Shown in pieces: positions 34,057 through 42,248 of a stretch of DNA of 64,000 nucleotides (its first letter is position 1; every line of letters begins with the position of its first letter). The stretch is taken from NCBI GenBank assembly GCA_035315065.1, contig DATFYM010000212.1:20118-84117 (forward strand), in the 5' to 3' direction. Under the pieces are notes generated by a model, which worked only from the letters and a program-made list of their open reading frames with translations, was not told the origin of the DNA and made no database searches. This stretch comes from DATFYM01 sp035315065 (GTDB taxonomy: Bacteria > Acidobacteriota > Terriglobia > UBA7540). The position numbers and the translations under genes are program-made.

Positions 34057-34389
34057 TCACATGTTGCTAGCCTTCTTCTTGCCAGCAGCGTCCACCTTCT
34101 CCACCGTAATGGCATCACCGGTGAGCGTGCCGGTCACCTTCACGCTCTTTCCAGCGTAGTCCTTGAACGCATCCTGGTTGTCCACCTGGTACACCTTGTC
34201 GCCGGACACCAGAACATACTTGCTACCCTTGGCCACGCACCCCGCAACGCACTTCGCCGCGTCGGCACCGGCCTTGGCGTGCTTAGCGCCGCACATACTG
34301 TCACTGACGGTCCCCGTCCACGAATCGGCCCAAGCCAGGCAGCCGAAGGCCAGCAGCATGACTCCCAGCATTATCAGTTTCCTGCCCAT
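34057..34389 (-). CDS. Small exported protein of unknown function (DUF5818-like)
   Basis: A signal peptide (MGRKLIMLGVMLLAFGCLAWA) precedes a ~90-residue domain with SWTGTVSDSMCGAKHAKAG and CVAGCVAKGSKYVLVSGDKV, then a small OB-like core (AGKSVKVTGTLTGDAITVEK). Three cysteines may bind metal or form disulfides. Similar proteins appear frequently in Acidobacteriota; function is unknown. ATG 34389 follows an AAGGAGG-like site. It is followed by the terminator at 33.9 kb. Confidence 0.75.
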   Translation of the reverse strand: MGRKLIMLGVMLLAFGCLAWADSWTGTVSDSMCGAKHAKAGADAAKCVAGCVAKGSKYVLVSGDKVYQVDNQDAFKDYAGKSVKVTGTLTGDAITVEKVDAAGKKKASNM

Positions 34390-34527
34390 GCAACTCCTCC
34401 TTTTGGTTCAATAGCCCAACGTTGAGATTCCCTCAGCGGGAAAACAATTAACTCCCAATGCCCTCCCGAGCAACAATTTTCGAAACACTGTAGATTTTAG
34501 TCCGCAGCGCATCGTGAAGCAAGCGGG

Positions 34528-34650
34528 AAAAATGGTGAATTGTGAATGGTGAATTATCAAACTGGCCAGGCGGAATTCGTGAATCGTGTGAGGACGAGAG
34601 CGGCAGGTCTCTTCTCCTTCTTCCATTCACAATTCACTGTTCACCATTCA
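34528..34650. repeat. Spacer inverted repeat, GTGAATGGTGAATT-type arms
   Basis: AATGGTGAATTGTGAATGGT (34531-34555) faces CCATTCACAATTCACTGTTCA (34623-34648). A second CTTTTACCCTTGACCCTTCA fragment (34697-34720) is a single arm of the AAAGGGTAAAG theme. Confidence 0.75.
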
Positions 34651-34937
34651 GCGCCGTCCCAACGCCGGGCCGCCCCGTCCCAACACGAACCGTTCACCTT
34701 TTACCCTTGACCCTTCATCCTCTCTTCAAGCGACTGCCGACAGATCCTCCGAACTGTTGGCCGGCTGATCGGAAGTAGCTCTGACGGGGGGTTGGGCGGG
34801 AAATGGTGCGGGACGCGACGCCCTTTGGCGTTGGATCGAAGGGATCGTCGACACCCACCAATCCAAGCATTTCTCCACCCTCGCCGTGAGTTGATCCATC
34901 CACCGAAGAAAGGCATCTTTACTTGGACCCTTTGGCC
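34651..34937. other. Gene-free spacer
   Basis: No convincing gene. It contains a single-arm microsatellite (CTTTTACCCTTGACCC), proline-rich chance frames on the minus strand and the ragged start of the 95-bp repeat block (TACTTGGACCCTTTGGCCGG). Confidence 0.4.
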
Positions 34938-35320
34938 GGGCATCTTTCTTGGACCCAACATGCCGCCCTAAAGGGCGCCTCTACGAAGGTTCCCACCCCG
35001 TCCCATGTCTTCGTAGAGGCCGGCTCTAGCCGGGCATCTTTACTTGGACCCAACATGCCGCCCTAAAGGGCGCCTCTACGAAGGCTCCCACCCCGTCCCA
35101 TGTCTTCGTAGAGGCCGGCTTTAGCCGGGCATCTTTGCTTAGACCCAACGTGCCGCCCTAAAGGGCGCCTCTACGAAGGCTCCCATCCCGTCCCATGTCT
35201 TCGTAGAGGCCGGCTTTAGCCGGGCATCTTTGCTTAGACCCAACGTGCCGCCCTAAAGGGCGCCGCTACGAAGATCCACATCCCTGCCCTGCCTCCGTAA
35301 CGGCCCGGTTTAGTCCGGCG
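34938..35320. repeat. Four tandem copies of a 95-bp hairpin-rich unit
   Basis: Copies begin with GGGCATCTTT at 34938, 35032, 35127 and 35222. Each unit contains two internal inverted pairs: GCCGCCCTAAAGGGCG, and CGCCTCTACGAAG facing CTTCGTAGAGGC about 20 nt later, plus GGCCGGCTTTAGCCGG. Units 1-3 are nearly identical; unit 4 diverges at its end. The block lies downstream of glyS (minus strand) and overlaps its last codons. Confidence 0.95.
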
Positions 35321-37847
35321 TATTCGGCGTGGCGCCAGCATCCGCGCCTGATGTCGCCCCGTCGCCCGAAGGTGAGATGCTCCCTTCAATTTGAGAAAGA
35401 TCAGCCAAGCGGGAAAAAACGAAGCTGCGCAGCCCGCCAAGAAGTTGCAACCGGTTTGCCCGGATTTCAGGATTCTGGTCCATCACCAGTACCTTGTCGA
35501 AGAAACGGTCAACCGCTGGGCGTAGCGTGGCCAGTACTCGAAAAGCCTCCTCGAATGCGCAACGCGCCTCCAAGTCTTTAAGGGTTGCACGTGACGCCTC
35601 GTAGGCGTCATAGAGATCGCGCTCAGGACCATCGGTGAGCAGCGATTTATTGATCCCCATGGCAGACCCCCAGTCCTCCCGGGCAGCCGATTTCTTCAGA
35701 ATGTTATGCGTACGTTTCGCGGCAGCCGCCAGGGCCCCAAAGTCTTGCGTGTCTCGAACCTTTTCCAGCGCTTTCCCCCGCTGGAGCGCTTCCGAGGGTA
35801 TGCGCCATCCCAAATGGGAGTGGATCACGGCGCGCACCGTGTCGTATCTCAGCTTGCCGGCTTCGGTGAGGTAATACTCCTCTCGTTCTCGCAGGAAAGC
35901 AGAAACCACTTCGAGACTCGGTCGCTGGGGCAGCCGCAGGTCAACCGCGCCAGCTTCCGTGAACACTGAGACTAGATCCAGGAGGTTGAGACCGGGTAAA
36001 GCCTCCACAGCGAGCTTGATGATGCCGTTCCCCGCCCGGCGCAAACCGAACGGGTCGCTCGATCCCGTCGGTTCCAGACCGACCGCAAAGCCTGCAAAGA
36101 CGCTGTCGATCTTGTCGGCGAGTGAGACTACGGCTCCCACAATGGTGCGTGGCAACTTGTCGTCTAGCCCCGCTGGCTTATAGTGGTCGTAGATGGCATC
36201 CGCGACTTCGTGCGGTTCTCCTTGATAGGCCGCATACAGCCCACCCACGACGCCCTGGAGCTCCGTGAACTCTTGGACCATTTGTGTGGTCAGGTCGCAT
36301 TTACACAGTTGAACGGCCCGTAAGGCATGGTCGGCCTCGGCACGGGTCATCTTGCCGTTCTCTTGGAGAGTCGAGCACAGAGACTTCGCGATTGCTTCCA
36401 TCCTTCGAACCTTGTCGCCATAACTCCCAAGCTCCGCCTGGTAGGTGACGCGATCCAGCATCGGCAGCCTGTCCCTAAGCGGGACCTTCTGGTCGGCATT
36501 CCAAAAGAACTCGGCATCGCTGAAGCGCGCCGTCAGCACGCGCTCGTGCCCAGCGCGAATGTTACCTTTAGGATCCCGCACCACGTTCAGCACGGTCACG
36601 AAGCAGGACTGAAGCTTGCCGGCGCTCGACTCCACCGCGAAGTACTTCTGGTGGTCCCGCATCACGGTGATCAAAATCTCGCGCGGCAGTTTCAGGAAGC
36701 GCTCCTCGAACGTGCCCAGAATAGCGTGCGGGCATTCGGTGGAGTTGACCACCCAGTCTTCCAAGTCACGGTCCGTGATCAGGCGAAGATCGGATTCGTC
36801 GGGAAGGGCTCGGATGTGAGAACGAACCGCTTCCAGACGCTCATTGGGGTCGGTCCGGCCGGCCCCGGCGCGAAGGATTTTCGCAGTTCCCGTCATCACG
36901 CCCAGGGCCGGAAACTTAAGTAATACTTCAATTTCGTCTAGAACCCTCCCTCGGCGTTTCTCGGGGTCAACCTGCACCAAAAGCTCGCCCAGCTTTTGGG
37001 TGTAGTCGTAGAAGCTGCTCACCGAAACTGGCTTGGTTCCGGCCGCACGGTGGCCATAGGTGGAATTGCCGGTCGCGACGCCCGCCACCTCGAAAGCGAC
37101 AACATGGCCCTGATCGCCTTCCCCGAGGAGCGCCAGGATCCAGCGGATCGGACGCACGAAGCGCGTCTTGGAAGGCTCCCAGTACATGCTCTTGGGGAAA
37201 GCGAGTCCGGTGATGACACCGGGAAGAATCTCCTTGAGAACTGTCGAGGCCTGGCGACCAGGAGTGAGCTTCTTGGCCTTTAGATACTCACCATTAGGAG
37301 TGGATACCTTCAGTAAATCCTCAACTCGGACGCCGTTCTTCTGCGCGAAACTCTCGGCCGCGCGAGTGGGCTTTCCCTTCGCATCAAAGGCCACTCTGAC
37401 GGGCGGACCCATCACTTCTTCACTCTGGTCCGGCTGCGTCGCCAAAACCCACGGAACGTGCGCCACCAGACGCCGGGGCGTGGAGTAGGTCTCGATAGGC
37501 GGCTGGCTCGCGGGATCTTCCTCGGCGACGGGCAGGAGGCGGGCTTGCTCCAGGGCCGCGCGTAGGCGCTCGCCGAACTGCTTCTGAGCGTCAGTCAGAA
37601 AGCGGGCAGGAATCTCTTCACAGCCGATTTCGAGCAGCAGTGGAAGCGACGCGGACGAGAGGGTTTCGACCAAATCTGCCTTAACCCACAGCAAGTTGGA
37701 CCGGTGTAGTGGGGGTATTGTGGAACCCGAGGGGACCGTGGGGTTCGGCGTTGGGGGCTCGGGGTTCGGAGACGAAGACTGCGAACCAGTTTCGGCTATC
37801 GGCGAACTCCCAACCCCGAACCCCAAATCCCGCTCTTGGTTGCTCAT
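35310..37847 (-). CDS. glyS: Glycyl-tRNA synthetase beta subunit
   Basis: GlyS is the tRNA-recognition half of the alpha2beta2 glycyl-tRNA synthetase. The family start is SLPLLLEIGCEEIPARFL; later HD-like and anticodon-binding regions (DKIDSVFAGFAVGLEPTGSS, DPFGLRRAGNGIIK, FFDKVLVMD) are intact. The ATG at 37847 overlaps the glyQ stop (ATGA). The first ~60 residues before the domain are proline/serine rich and read from a GGGTTCGG-type spacer repeat, so this is an unusual N-terminal extension or the real start is a later non-ATG codon. The C-terminal ~20 residues are alanine/glycine rich. Confidence 0.93.
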   Translation of the reverse strand: MSNQERDLGFGVGSSPIAETGSQSSSPNPEPPTPNPTVPSGSTIPPLHRSNLLWVKADLVETLSSASLPLLLEIGCEEIPARFLTDAQKQFGERLRAALEQARLLPVAEEDPASQPPIETYSTPRRLVAHVPWVLATQPDQSEEVMGPPVRVAFDAKGKPTRAAESFAQKNGVRVEDLLKVSTPNGEYLKAKKLTPGRQASTVLKEILPGVITGLAFPKSMYWEPSKTRFVRPIRWILALLGEGDQGHVVAFEVAGVATGNSTYGHRAAGTKPVSVSSFYDYTQKLGELLVQVDPEKRRGRVLDEIEVLLKFPALGVMTGTAKILRAGAGRTDPNERLEAVRSHIRALPDESDLRLITDRDLEDWVVNSTECPHAILGTFEERFLKLPREILITVMRDHQKYFAVESSAGKLQSCFVTVLNVVRDPKGNIRAGHERVLTARFSDAEFFWNADQKVPLRDRLPMLDRVTYQAELGSYGDKVRRMEAIAKSLCSTLQENGKMTRAEADHALRAVQLCKCDLTTQMVQEFTELQGVVGGLYAAYQGEPHEVADAIYDHYKPAGLDDKLPRTIVGAVVSLADKIDSVFAGFAVGLEPTGSSDPFGLRRAGNGIIKLAVEALPGLNLLDLVSVFTEAGAVDLRLPQRPSLEVVSAFLREREEYYLTEAGKLRYDTVRAVIHSHLGWRIPSEALQRGKALEKVRDTQDFGALAAAAKRTHNILKKSAAREDWGSAMGINKSLLTDGPERDLYDAYEASRATLKDLEARCAFEEAFRVLATLRPAVDRFFDKVLVMDQNPEIRANRLQLLGGLRSFVFSRLADLSQIEGSISPSGDGATSGADAGATPNTPD
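37730..37835. repeat. Inverted repeat inside the glyS 5' coding region
   Basis: GGGGTTCGGCGTTGGGGG and CTCGGGGTTCGGAG units (37739-37772) face CCCAACCCCGAACCCC (37809-37824). Same architecture as the spacer repeats, but located within the reading frame of glyS. Confidence 0.75.
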
Positions 37848-38788
37848 GCCGGCTGTGCCTCTTCGACCGGAGCAAGGCGGTCTACGTAAATCTCCGCCAC
37901 CCGGCAGGCCATCTTGCGGATACGCGCGATGAGGGCCACCCGCTCGGTGACGCTGATCGCCCCCCGCGCATCGAGAATGTTGAAGAGGTGCGAGCACTTC
38001 AGGCACAGATCGTAGACCTTGCGCAGGGGAAAGCGCCGCCGCTGATCGTCGTCCTTTGGGCCCTTGAGGGCGCGGTAAGAATCCAGCACCCGCAAGGCCT
38101 CGCGCTCGTAGCGATCCAGAATCTCGCGGCAAGTCTCCGGGTCGGCCACCTCGAAGTCGTAGACCGAGAATTCCAGTTCTTCGGCGCGGCGTATGTCTCC
38201 ATAAGTGAAAGTATTATTCCACTTAATCTCATATACTTCTTTAACATTTTGCTGGAAGGCGGTGATACGTTCCAATCCGTAAGTCAGCTCGACGCTAATA
38301 GGGTCGAGGTCGAGCCCGCCGCATTGCTGAAAGTAGGTGAACTGGCTGATCTCCAACCCGTCGAGCATCACCTGCCAACCAATGCCCCAAGCGCCGAGCG
38401 TGGGCGCCTCCCAGTTGTCCTCCTCGAAGCGAACGTCGTGGTGGTCCAAGTCGATGCCAATGGCGGATAGGCTTTCCAGGTACATCTGCTGGATATTCTC
38501 AGGTGGTGGTTTCAAAATCACCTGCATCTGGGTGTGCTTCAGCAGTCGGTTGGGATTCTCGCCGTAGCGGCCGTCAGCCGGGCGGCGCGATGGCTGGACG
38601 TAAGCCACACGGTAGGGTTGCGGTCCTAAAACGCGGAGGAAAGTCTCGGGAGCCATGGTCCCCGCCCCGACTTCGACGTCGTAGGGCAGCGCCAGGACGC
38701 ACCCCTGGTCAGCCCAGAAACGGCTGAGCTTCAGGATCAGATCCTGGAACGTCAGGCCAGTAGTACCGGATTGGAGAGTTTCTGGCAT
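37844..38788 (-). CDS. glyQ: Glycyl-tRNA synthetase alpha subunit
   Basis: GlyQ is the class II catalytic half of bacterial glycyl-tRNA synthetase. Motifs: LTFQDLILKLSRFWADQGCV at the start, QPSRRPADGRYGENPNR, DNWEAPTLGAWGIGWQVMLD and ELTYGLERI. 314 residues, normal. glyS overlaps its stop. Between glyQ and the upstream recO lies a spacer with a perfect 38-bp inverted repeat. Confidence 0.97.
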   Translation of the reverse strand: MPETLQSGTTGLTFQDLILKLSRFWADQGCVLALPYDVEVGAGTMAPETFLRVLGPQPYRVAYVQPSRRPADGRYGENPNRLLKHTQMQVILKPPPENIQQMYLESLSAIGIDLDHHDVRFEEDNWEAPTLGAWGIGWQVMLDGLEISQFTYFQQCGGLDLDPISVELTYGLERITAFQQNVKEVYEIKWNNTFTYGDIRRAEELEFSVYDFEVADPETCREILDRYEREALRVLDSYRALKGPKDDDQRRRFPLRKVYDLCLKCSHLFNILDARGAISVTERVALIARIRKMACRVAEIYVDRLAPVEEAQPA

Positions 38789-38796
38789 TTCTTAAA

Positions 38797-38936
38797 AGGA
38801 GTCAGGAGACAGGAGTCAGGAGTCAGAATGAAGAGAAGACAGCCGCAGACAGCCGCAAGTCGAGAGCTAAGAGTCGAAATTTCGCTCTCGACTCTTATCT
38901 TCATTCTGACTCCTGACTCCTGTCTCCTGACTCCTT
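38797..38936. repeat. Perfect 38-bp inverted repeat with nested second repeat
   Basis: Arms 38797-38834 and 38899-38936 are exact reverse complements over 38 bp, made of GGAGTCA/GGAGACA units plus GAATGAAG. The 64-nt interval carries another pair (AGAGTCGA and TCGACTCT, about 38870-38895). The palindrome spans the whole recO-glyQ spacer and contains both gene flanks. Confidence 0.96.
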
Positions 38937-38942
38937 CAGTCC

Positions 38943-39713
38943 CTACTCCTCATTCAACAACTCGCGTGTCACAAACTTCCTTTCCGCATGTGCCTCCAGC
39001 ACTTCCTCGAGGAAAAGTCGGAGTTCCCGGACACCAGCCGAGGGGGTTTCGCCTGACAACCACTGCTCAAGGGGCGACCGCCGCATGCCCGGCGCCAACC
39101 CCAGAGCCGCCGGCGAGACCGTCTGGCGGGCAAGTCCGGTGCGGCCGGTGGGACCGGTAAGACTTGTTCGGCAATCGGCGCATACCAGACCTTCTGAGCC
39201 CCGGCCATAGTATCCAGGCCGGTCGCCCAGCGCCTTGCCGCACGCCGCGCAGTGCTCAAGGTCGGGCAGGAATCCCGCGAGCCGCAGCAGCCAGTAGTTG
39301 AAGTAGAGCAGCGGCCGGTCGACCTCGCCCGAACGCTTCAGCGCCCGCCCCACCGCCAGCAGCAGGCGAAACGCCCGCTCGTTCACCTCGCGCTCGGGCA
39401 GAATGCGCTCCGAGACCTCCACCAGGTATTGCACCGCCACCTGCACCCGGTAATCCTTCTGCATGTCGTAGAAGGACTCCAGCAACTCGGCGGAGTTGAG
39501 GCGCAACAGGTCGCGGTTTTCCCTCTCGAACACCCACAGGCGAACGTAGCTCAACGGCTCCAGCGATCCGCCGTAGCGGCTCTTGGGTCGCTGGGCCCCG
39601 GTCGCCACCGCCCTCAGCCGTCCGAACTGCCGGGTGAAGAACGAAACGATCTTGTCTGCCTCTCCCAAGCGGTAAGTTCTGAGGACAATGGCCTCTGTTT
39701 CGCGCAGGGGCAT
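38943..39713 (-). CDS. recO: DNA repair protein RecO
   Basis: RecO anneals single strands and loads RecA with RecR. The N-terminal OB fold starts MPLRETEAIVLRTYRLGEAD, followed by SFFTRQFGRLRAVATGA; the C-terminal part has a zinc site (CAACG and CADC) and helical domain. 256 residues, typical. It stands upstream of glyQ on the minus strand. Confidence 0.94.
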   Translation of the reverse strand: MPLRETEAIVLRTYRLGEADKIVSFFTRQFGRLRAVATGAQRPKSRYGGSLEPLSYVRLWVFERENRDLLRLNSAELLESFYDMQKDYRVQVAVQYLVEVSERILPEREVNERAFRLLLAVGRALKRSGEVDRPLLYFNYWLLRLAGFLPDLEHCAACGKALGDRPGYYGRGSEGLVCADCRTSLTGPTGRTGLARQTVSPAALGLAPGMRRSPLEQWLSGETPSAGVRELRLFLEEVLEAHAERKFVTRELLNEE

Positions 39714-39820
39714 CGTGAATGTCGACGCATCGACAAGAACCAGAACTTAGCACAGTGCAGGGCGATTGTCGATTGCCGAATGAGGATTTCTGCGCGAAAT
39801 GTAGCTACCCACCGCCCTAG

Positions 39821-39909
39821 TTATCCACGGGCACGTCTGATAATTATTTTGCCGGCGACCGCAAGTTAACATAATGTGTTTTCCACAAAAACAGCCCGAC
39901 TTTTCCACA
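39821..39909 (+). promoter_or_regulatory. Cluster of three DnaA-box-like 9-mers
   Basis: TTATCCACG (39821-39829), TTTTCCACA (39879-39887) and TTTTCCACA (39901-39909) each differ by one base from the TTATCCACA consensus and share one orientation. AT-rich DNA (AATTATTTT, TTAACATAATG) lies between them. The site is in the 377-bp divergent spacer between recO and the PfkB kinase gene. It could bind DnaA for replication or transcription control. Confidence 0.5.
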
Positions 39910-39984
39910 GCCCGGCCAGTAAGCCAAAAGAGCGATTCTTCACTCCGCTTCGCTACGTTCACAATGACAGCCCCTTAGTCCAGA

Positions 39985-40027
39985 CCAGCGACTTTCGAGT
40001 TTCGAGTTTCGAGTTTCGACTTTCCAA
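39985..40027 (+). repeat. CGAGTTT tandem array
   Basis: Four units of the type CGAGTTTCGAGTTTCGAGTT without a nearby complement, then CAATCGACAATCGTCC, a single arm of the CGATTGACG theme. Confidence 0.7.
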
Positions 40028-40090
40028 TTCACGCAATCGACAATCGTCCATGCTTGGAGTATCCTGCCCTGCTTAACTCCGAGGGGGGAA

Positions 40091-41059
40091 GTGGTGCCGA
40101 AGGCCAAGCAGCGATCCACGGTTGACGTGGTCGGGTTGGGGTTGAACGCCACGGACACGGTTCTGGTGGTCCGCGACTTCCCTGCCCTGGGCGGCAAGGA
40201 GCGAGTGCTCTCCACCTTGCGTCAGGCGGGCGGGCAGGTGGCAACGGCGTTGGTCACGTGCCAGCGACTGGGTCTGGCGACGCGCTACATCGGCAAGGTG
40301 GGCGACGACGACGACGGCCGCTTCCAACTGGCTAGCCTCAAGAAGGAAGGGCTGGACGTGCGCTACACCAAGGTTGCCCCTGAGACGCCCAATCAATTTG
40401 GCATGATTGTCGTCGATCGGGCGACGGGCGAGCGCACGGTCTTCTGGGACCGGGACTCGCGTCTGGCGGTCCTGCCTTCCGAACTTGAGGCCCGGGCGAT
40501 CACTTCCGCCCGTGTGCTGCACATCGACGGATGCGACGTCGAGGCGGCAGTCCGCGCCGCCCGTTGGGCCAGGCTGGCATCCATTCCCGTGGTCGGCGAC
40601 CTCGACACGGTGTATAAGAAGGTGGAGACGCTGTTCCCCCACATCGACTACCTGATCGCCTCCACCAACTTCCTTCCGACCGTGACCGGCGAGGACGATC
40701 CGTTCCGCGTCCTCGATTACATGGCGCGCGAGTACAAGATGCGAGCCACCGGCATGACTCTCGGCCGCGAGGGTGCCTTGATGCTTTGTGACGGAAGGTA
40801 CTACTACTCCCCCGGCTTCGTCGTGGAAACGGTGGATACCACCGGCGCCGGCGACGTTTTCCATGGCGCCTTCATCTATGGCTTGCTGGCCGGGTGGGAG
40901 GTCGTCCGCATGCTCGACTTCGCTAATGCTATGGCCGGCCTTAACTGCTCCGCGCTGGGCGCCAGGGGCGGCATCGCCACTCAGGCTGAGGCCGAGAGGC
41001 TGATGGCTACGGGCAAGAGGCACGGCAACAAGAAGTACAAGACAAGAAACGATGAGTGA
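40091..41059 (+). CDS. PfkB/ribokinase-family sugar kinase
   Basis: A 322-residue kinase with both PfkB signatures: GGKERVLSTLRQAGGQVATA near residue 35-55 and DTTGAGDVFHGAFIYGLL near 255, where the aspartate is the catalytic base. The substrate pocket residues do not identify a sugar. GTG at 40091 (or 40094) is the start, with a GGGGGGA ribosome binding site. The C-terminal ~10 residues (GNKKYKTRNDE) merge into a GAATGATGAATGAT spacer array. Transcribed divergently from recO. Confidence 0.88.
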   Translation: MVPKAKQRSTVDVVGLGLNATDTVLVVRDFPALGGKERVLSTLRQAGGQVATALVTCQRLGLATRYIGKVGDDDDGRFQLASLKKEGLDVRYTKVAPETPNQFGMIVVDRATGERTVFWDRDSRLAVLPSELEARAITSARVLHIDGCDVEAAVRAARWARLASIPVVGDLDTVYKKVETLFPHIDYLIASTNFLPTVTGEDDPFRVLDYMAREYKMRATGMTLGREGALMLCDGRYYYSPGFVVETVDTTGAGDVFHGAFIYGLLAGWEVVRMLDFANAMAGLNCSALGARGGIATQAEAERLMATGKRHGNKKYKTRNDE

Positions 41060-41105
41060 CGAACGACGAATGATGAATGATGAATGATGAATGATGAACA
41101 GAAGA
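41058..41105 (+). repeat. GAATGATGAAT tandem array
   Basis: Five GAATGAT units directly after the kinase stop, ending ACAGAAGA as in the accC-thiE palindrome; no complementary arm nearby. Confidence 0.7.
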
Positions 41106-41224
41106 CTGTCCGTTGTCCGTCGCTGAAGAGGGCGGCGCCCTATGAGCGCCACTACACTATGAACATGAAAACGTGGGTCCTCCGCAATGCCCAACTGACC
41201 ACGGGCGGTGCGCTTGAGAAGCAC

Positions 41225-41350
41225 TGATCCACAGATTACACAGATTTGTAAGAATTGAAGAACGAAAGGCCAAGAAGGTAATGGATTCTGATGCTTCAGG
41301 AAGTCCTTTTGTCCTTCAGAATCTGTAAAATCTGTGCAATCTGTGGATCG
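41225..41350. repeat. Inverted repeat, CACAGATTACACAGATT-type arms
   Basis: GATCCACAGATTACACAGAT (41226-41245) faces AATCTGTGCAATCTGTGGAT (41328-41347). The same motif pairs occur at 43.07-43.23 and 54.14-54.24 kb. Confidence 0.85.
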
Positions 41351-41386
41351 CGTCTTTTTTTCAATCGGCAATCGGCAATTTCCCAC

Positions 41387-41692
41387 CTATCCGTAGGTCT
41401 TCGCGGCTTGCTCGATGGCGGGACCGGCGTTCGCGAGGTCCTCTGGGACCATGGCCGGTGTCACGTCGATGCCGGCATCCAACGCCTGGAACCACGGCTC
41501 GGCAATCGCCGGGATCTGTGATGGGTCCTCCATGTTGATAATGAGAATTCCCGTCCGTTTGCCGCCGTCAGCGACGAAATAGGCAGCCTCGGGCTTCTGC
41601 TGTTCGACGATGCTCTTTATCGCTCGGAAGCCCTCCTTCGCGGCGGCGTTCCCTGCTTCCACTGGAATTGAAATCTTAAACAAAAAGCGCAT
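41387..41692 (-). CDS. DUF3303-like small protein
   Basis: 101 residues starting MRFLFKISIPVEAGNAAAKE, with an alpha/beta dodecin-like pattern (FRAIKSIVEQQKPEAAYFV, TGILIINMEDPSQIPAIAEP). Related proteins are annotated DUF3303 or panthothenate-synthetase-like without proof. AAGGAGG upstream of ATG 41692 gives a very strong start. Likely monocistronic. Confidence 0.7.
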   Translation of the reverse strand: MRFLFKISIPVEAGNAAAKEGFRAIKSIVEQQKPEAAYFVADGGKRTGILIINMEDPSQIPAIAEPWFQALDAGIDVTPAMVPEDLANAGPAIEQAAKTYG

Positions 41693-41876
41693 TGGTTCTC
41701 CTCCTTGTGAATCCGGAATCTCCATTTTCCATTTCCGGGCATTGGGAGTATATACGCGCTCTGGGTGGGAAACAACCGCTAGGCAACGTTGGAGGGGCAA
41801 TTTGCGGCCAGAACTTGGCGTCAGAGTTCAGCCGCCTCGCGGCAGGGGCTTGCTGACTTCACTTAGCGGTAGAAGC

Positions 41877-42014
41877 TCATTCCTCGCAAATACAAGCCAG
41901 GTCGATCATTGGCTTGGTCACGGTCATGATTCCATTATCCCAGTCTACCAAGAACTTGTTCCGGTAGCAGCTCTTGAGGAAGGACGCGTAGTCACGGTCG
42001 CATCTCACCTTCAT
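41877..42014 (-). CDS. Possible 45-residue cysteine-containing small protein
   Basis: On the minus strand an ATG at 42014 is preceded by GGAGG at ideal spacing and opens 45 codons to a TGA at 41877-41879. The peptide starts MKVRCDRDYASFLKSCYRNK and ends MIDLACICEE, with four cysteines. No family is recognised. The ribosome binding site is the main support. Confidence 0.4.
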   Translation of the reverse strand: MKVRCDRDYASFLKSCYRNKFLVDWDNGIMTVTKPMIDLACICEE

Positions 42015-42248
42015 AATCCACCTCCGACCTATACTCTTTTTAAATGCACTTGCACTGCCAAAGGTGGAATCCGGGGTACATTGAGCCTAGCGCGGCCCTG
42101 CGGCCCGCAACCCGTGACCTCAACACCGAGTTCACTGAGGCCTCGGGAGACACAGAGGAAAGAAGAAGCGTTACCATGAGAACGTGTTTCATTTTCTGAT
42201 AGTTCCCTTTTCTTTGCGTCTTCGAGTCTCAGTTTGGGAGGATGGTTT

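Noticed and set aside
34938..35320. Possible CRISPR array
   Set aside because: Units are contiguous 95-bp tandem copies with no unique spacers and no cas genes.
40073..41386. 437-codon minus-strand frame opposite the PfkB kinase
   Set aside because: Antisense to both kinase signatures and extends through spacer repeats.
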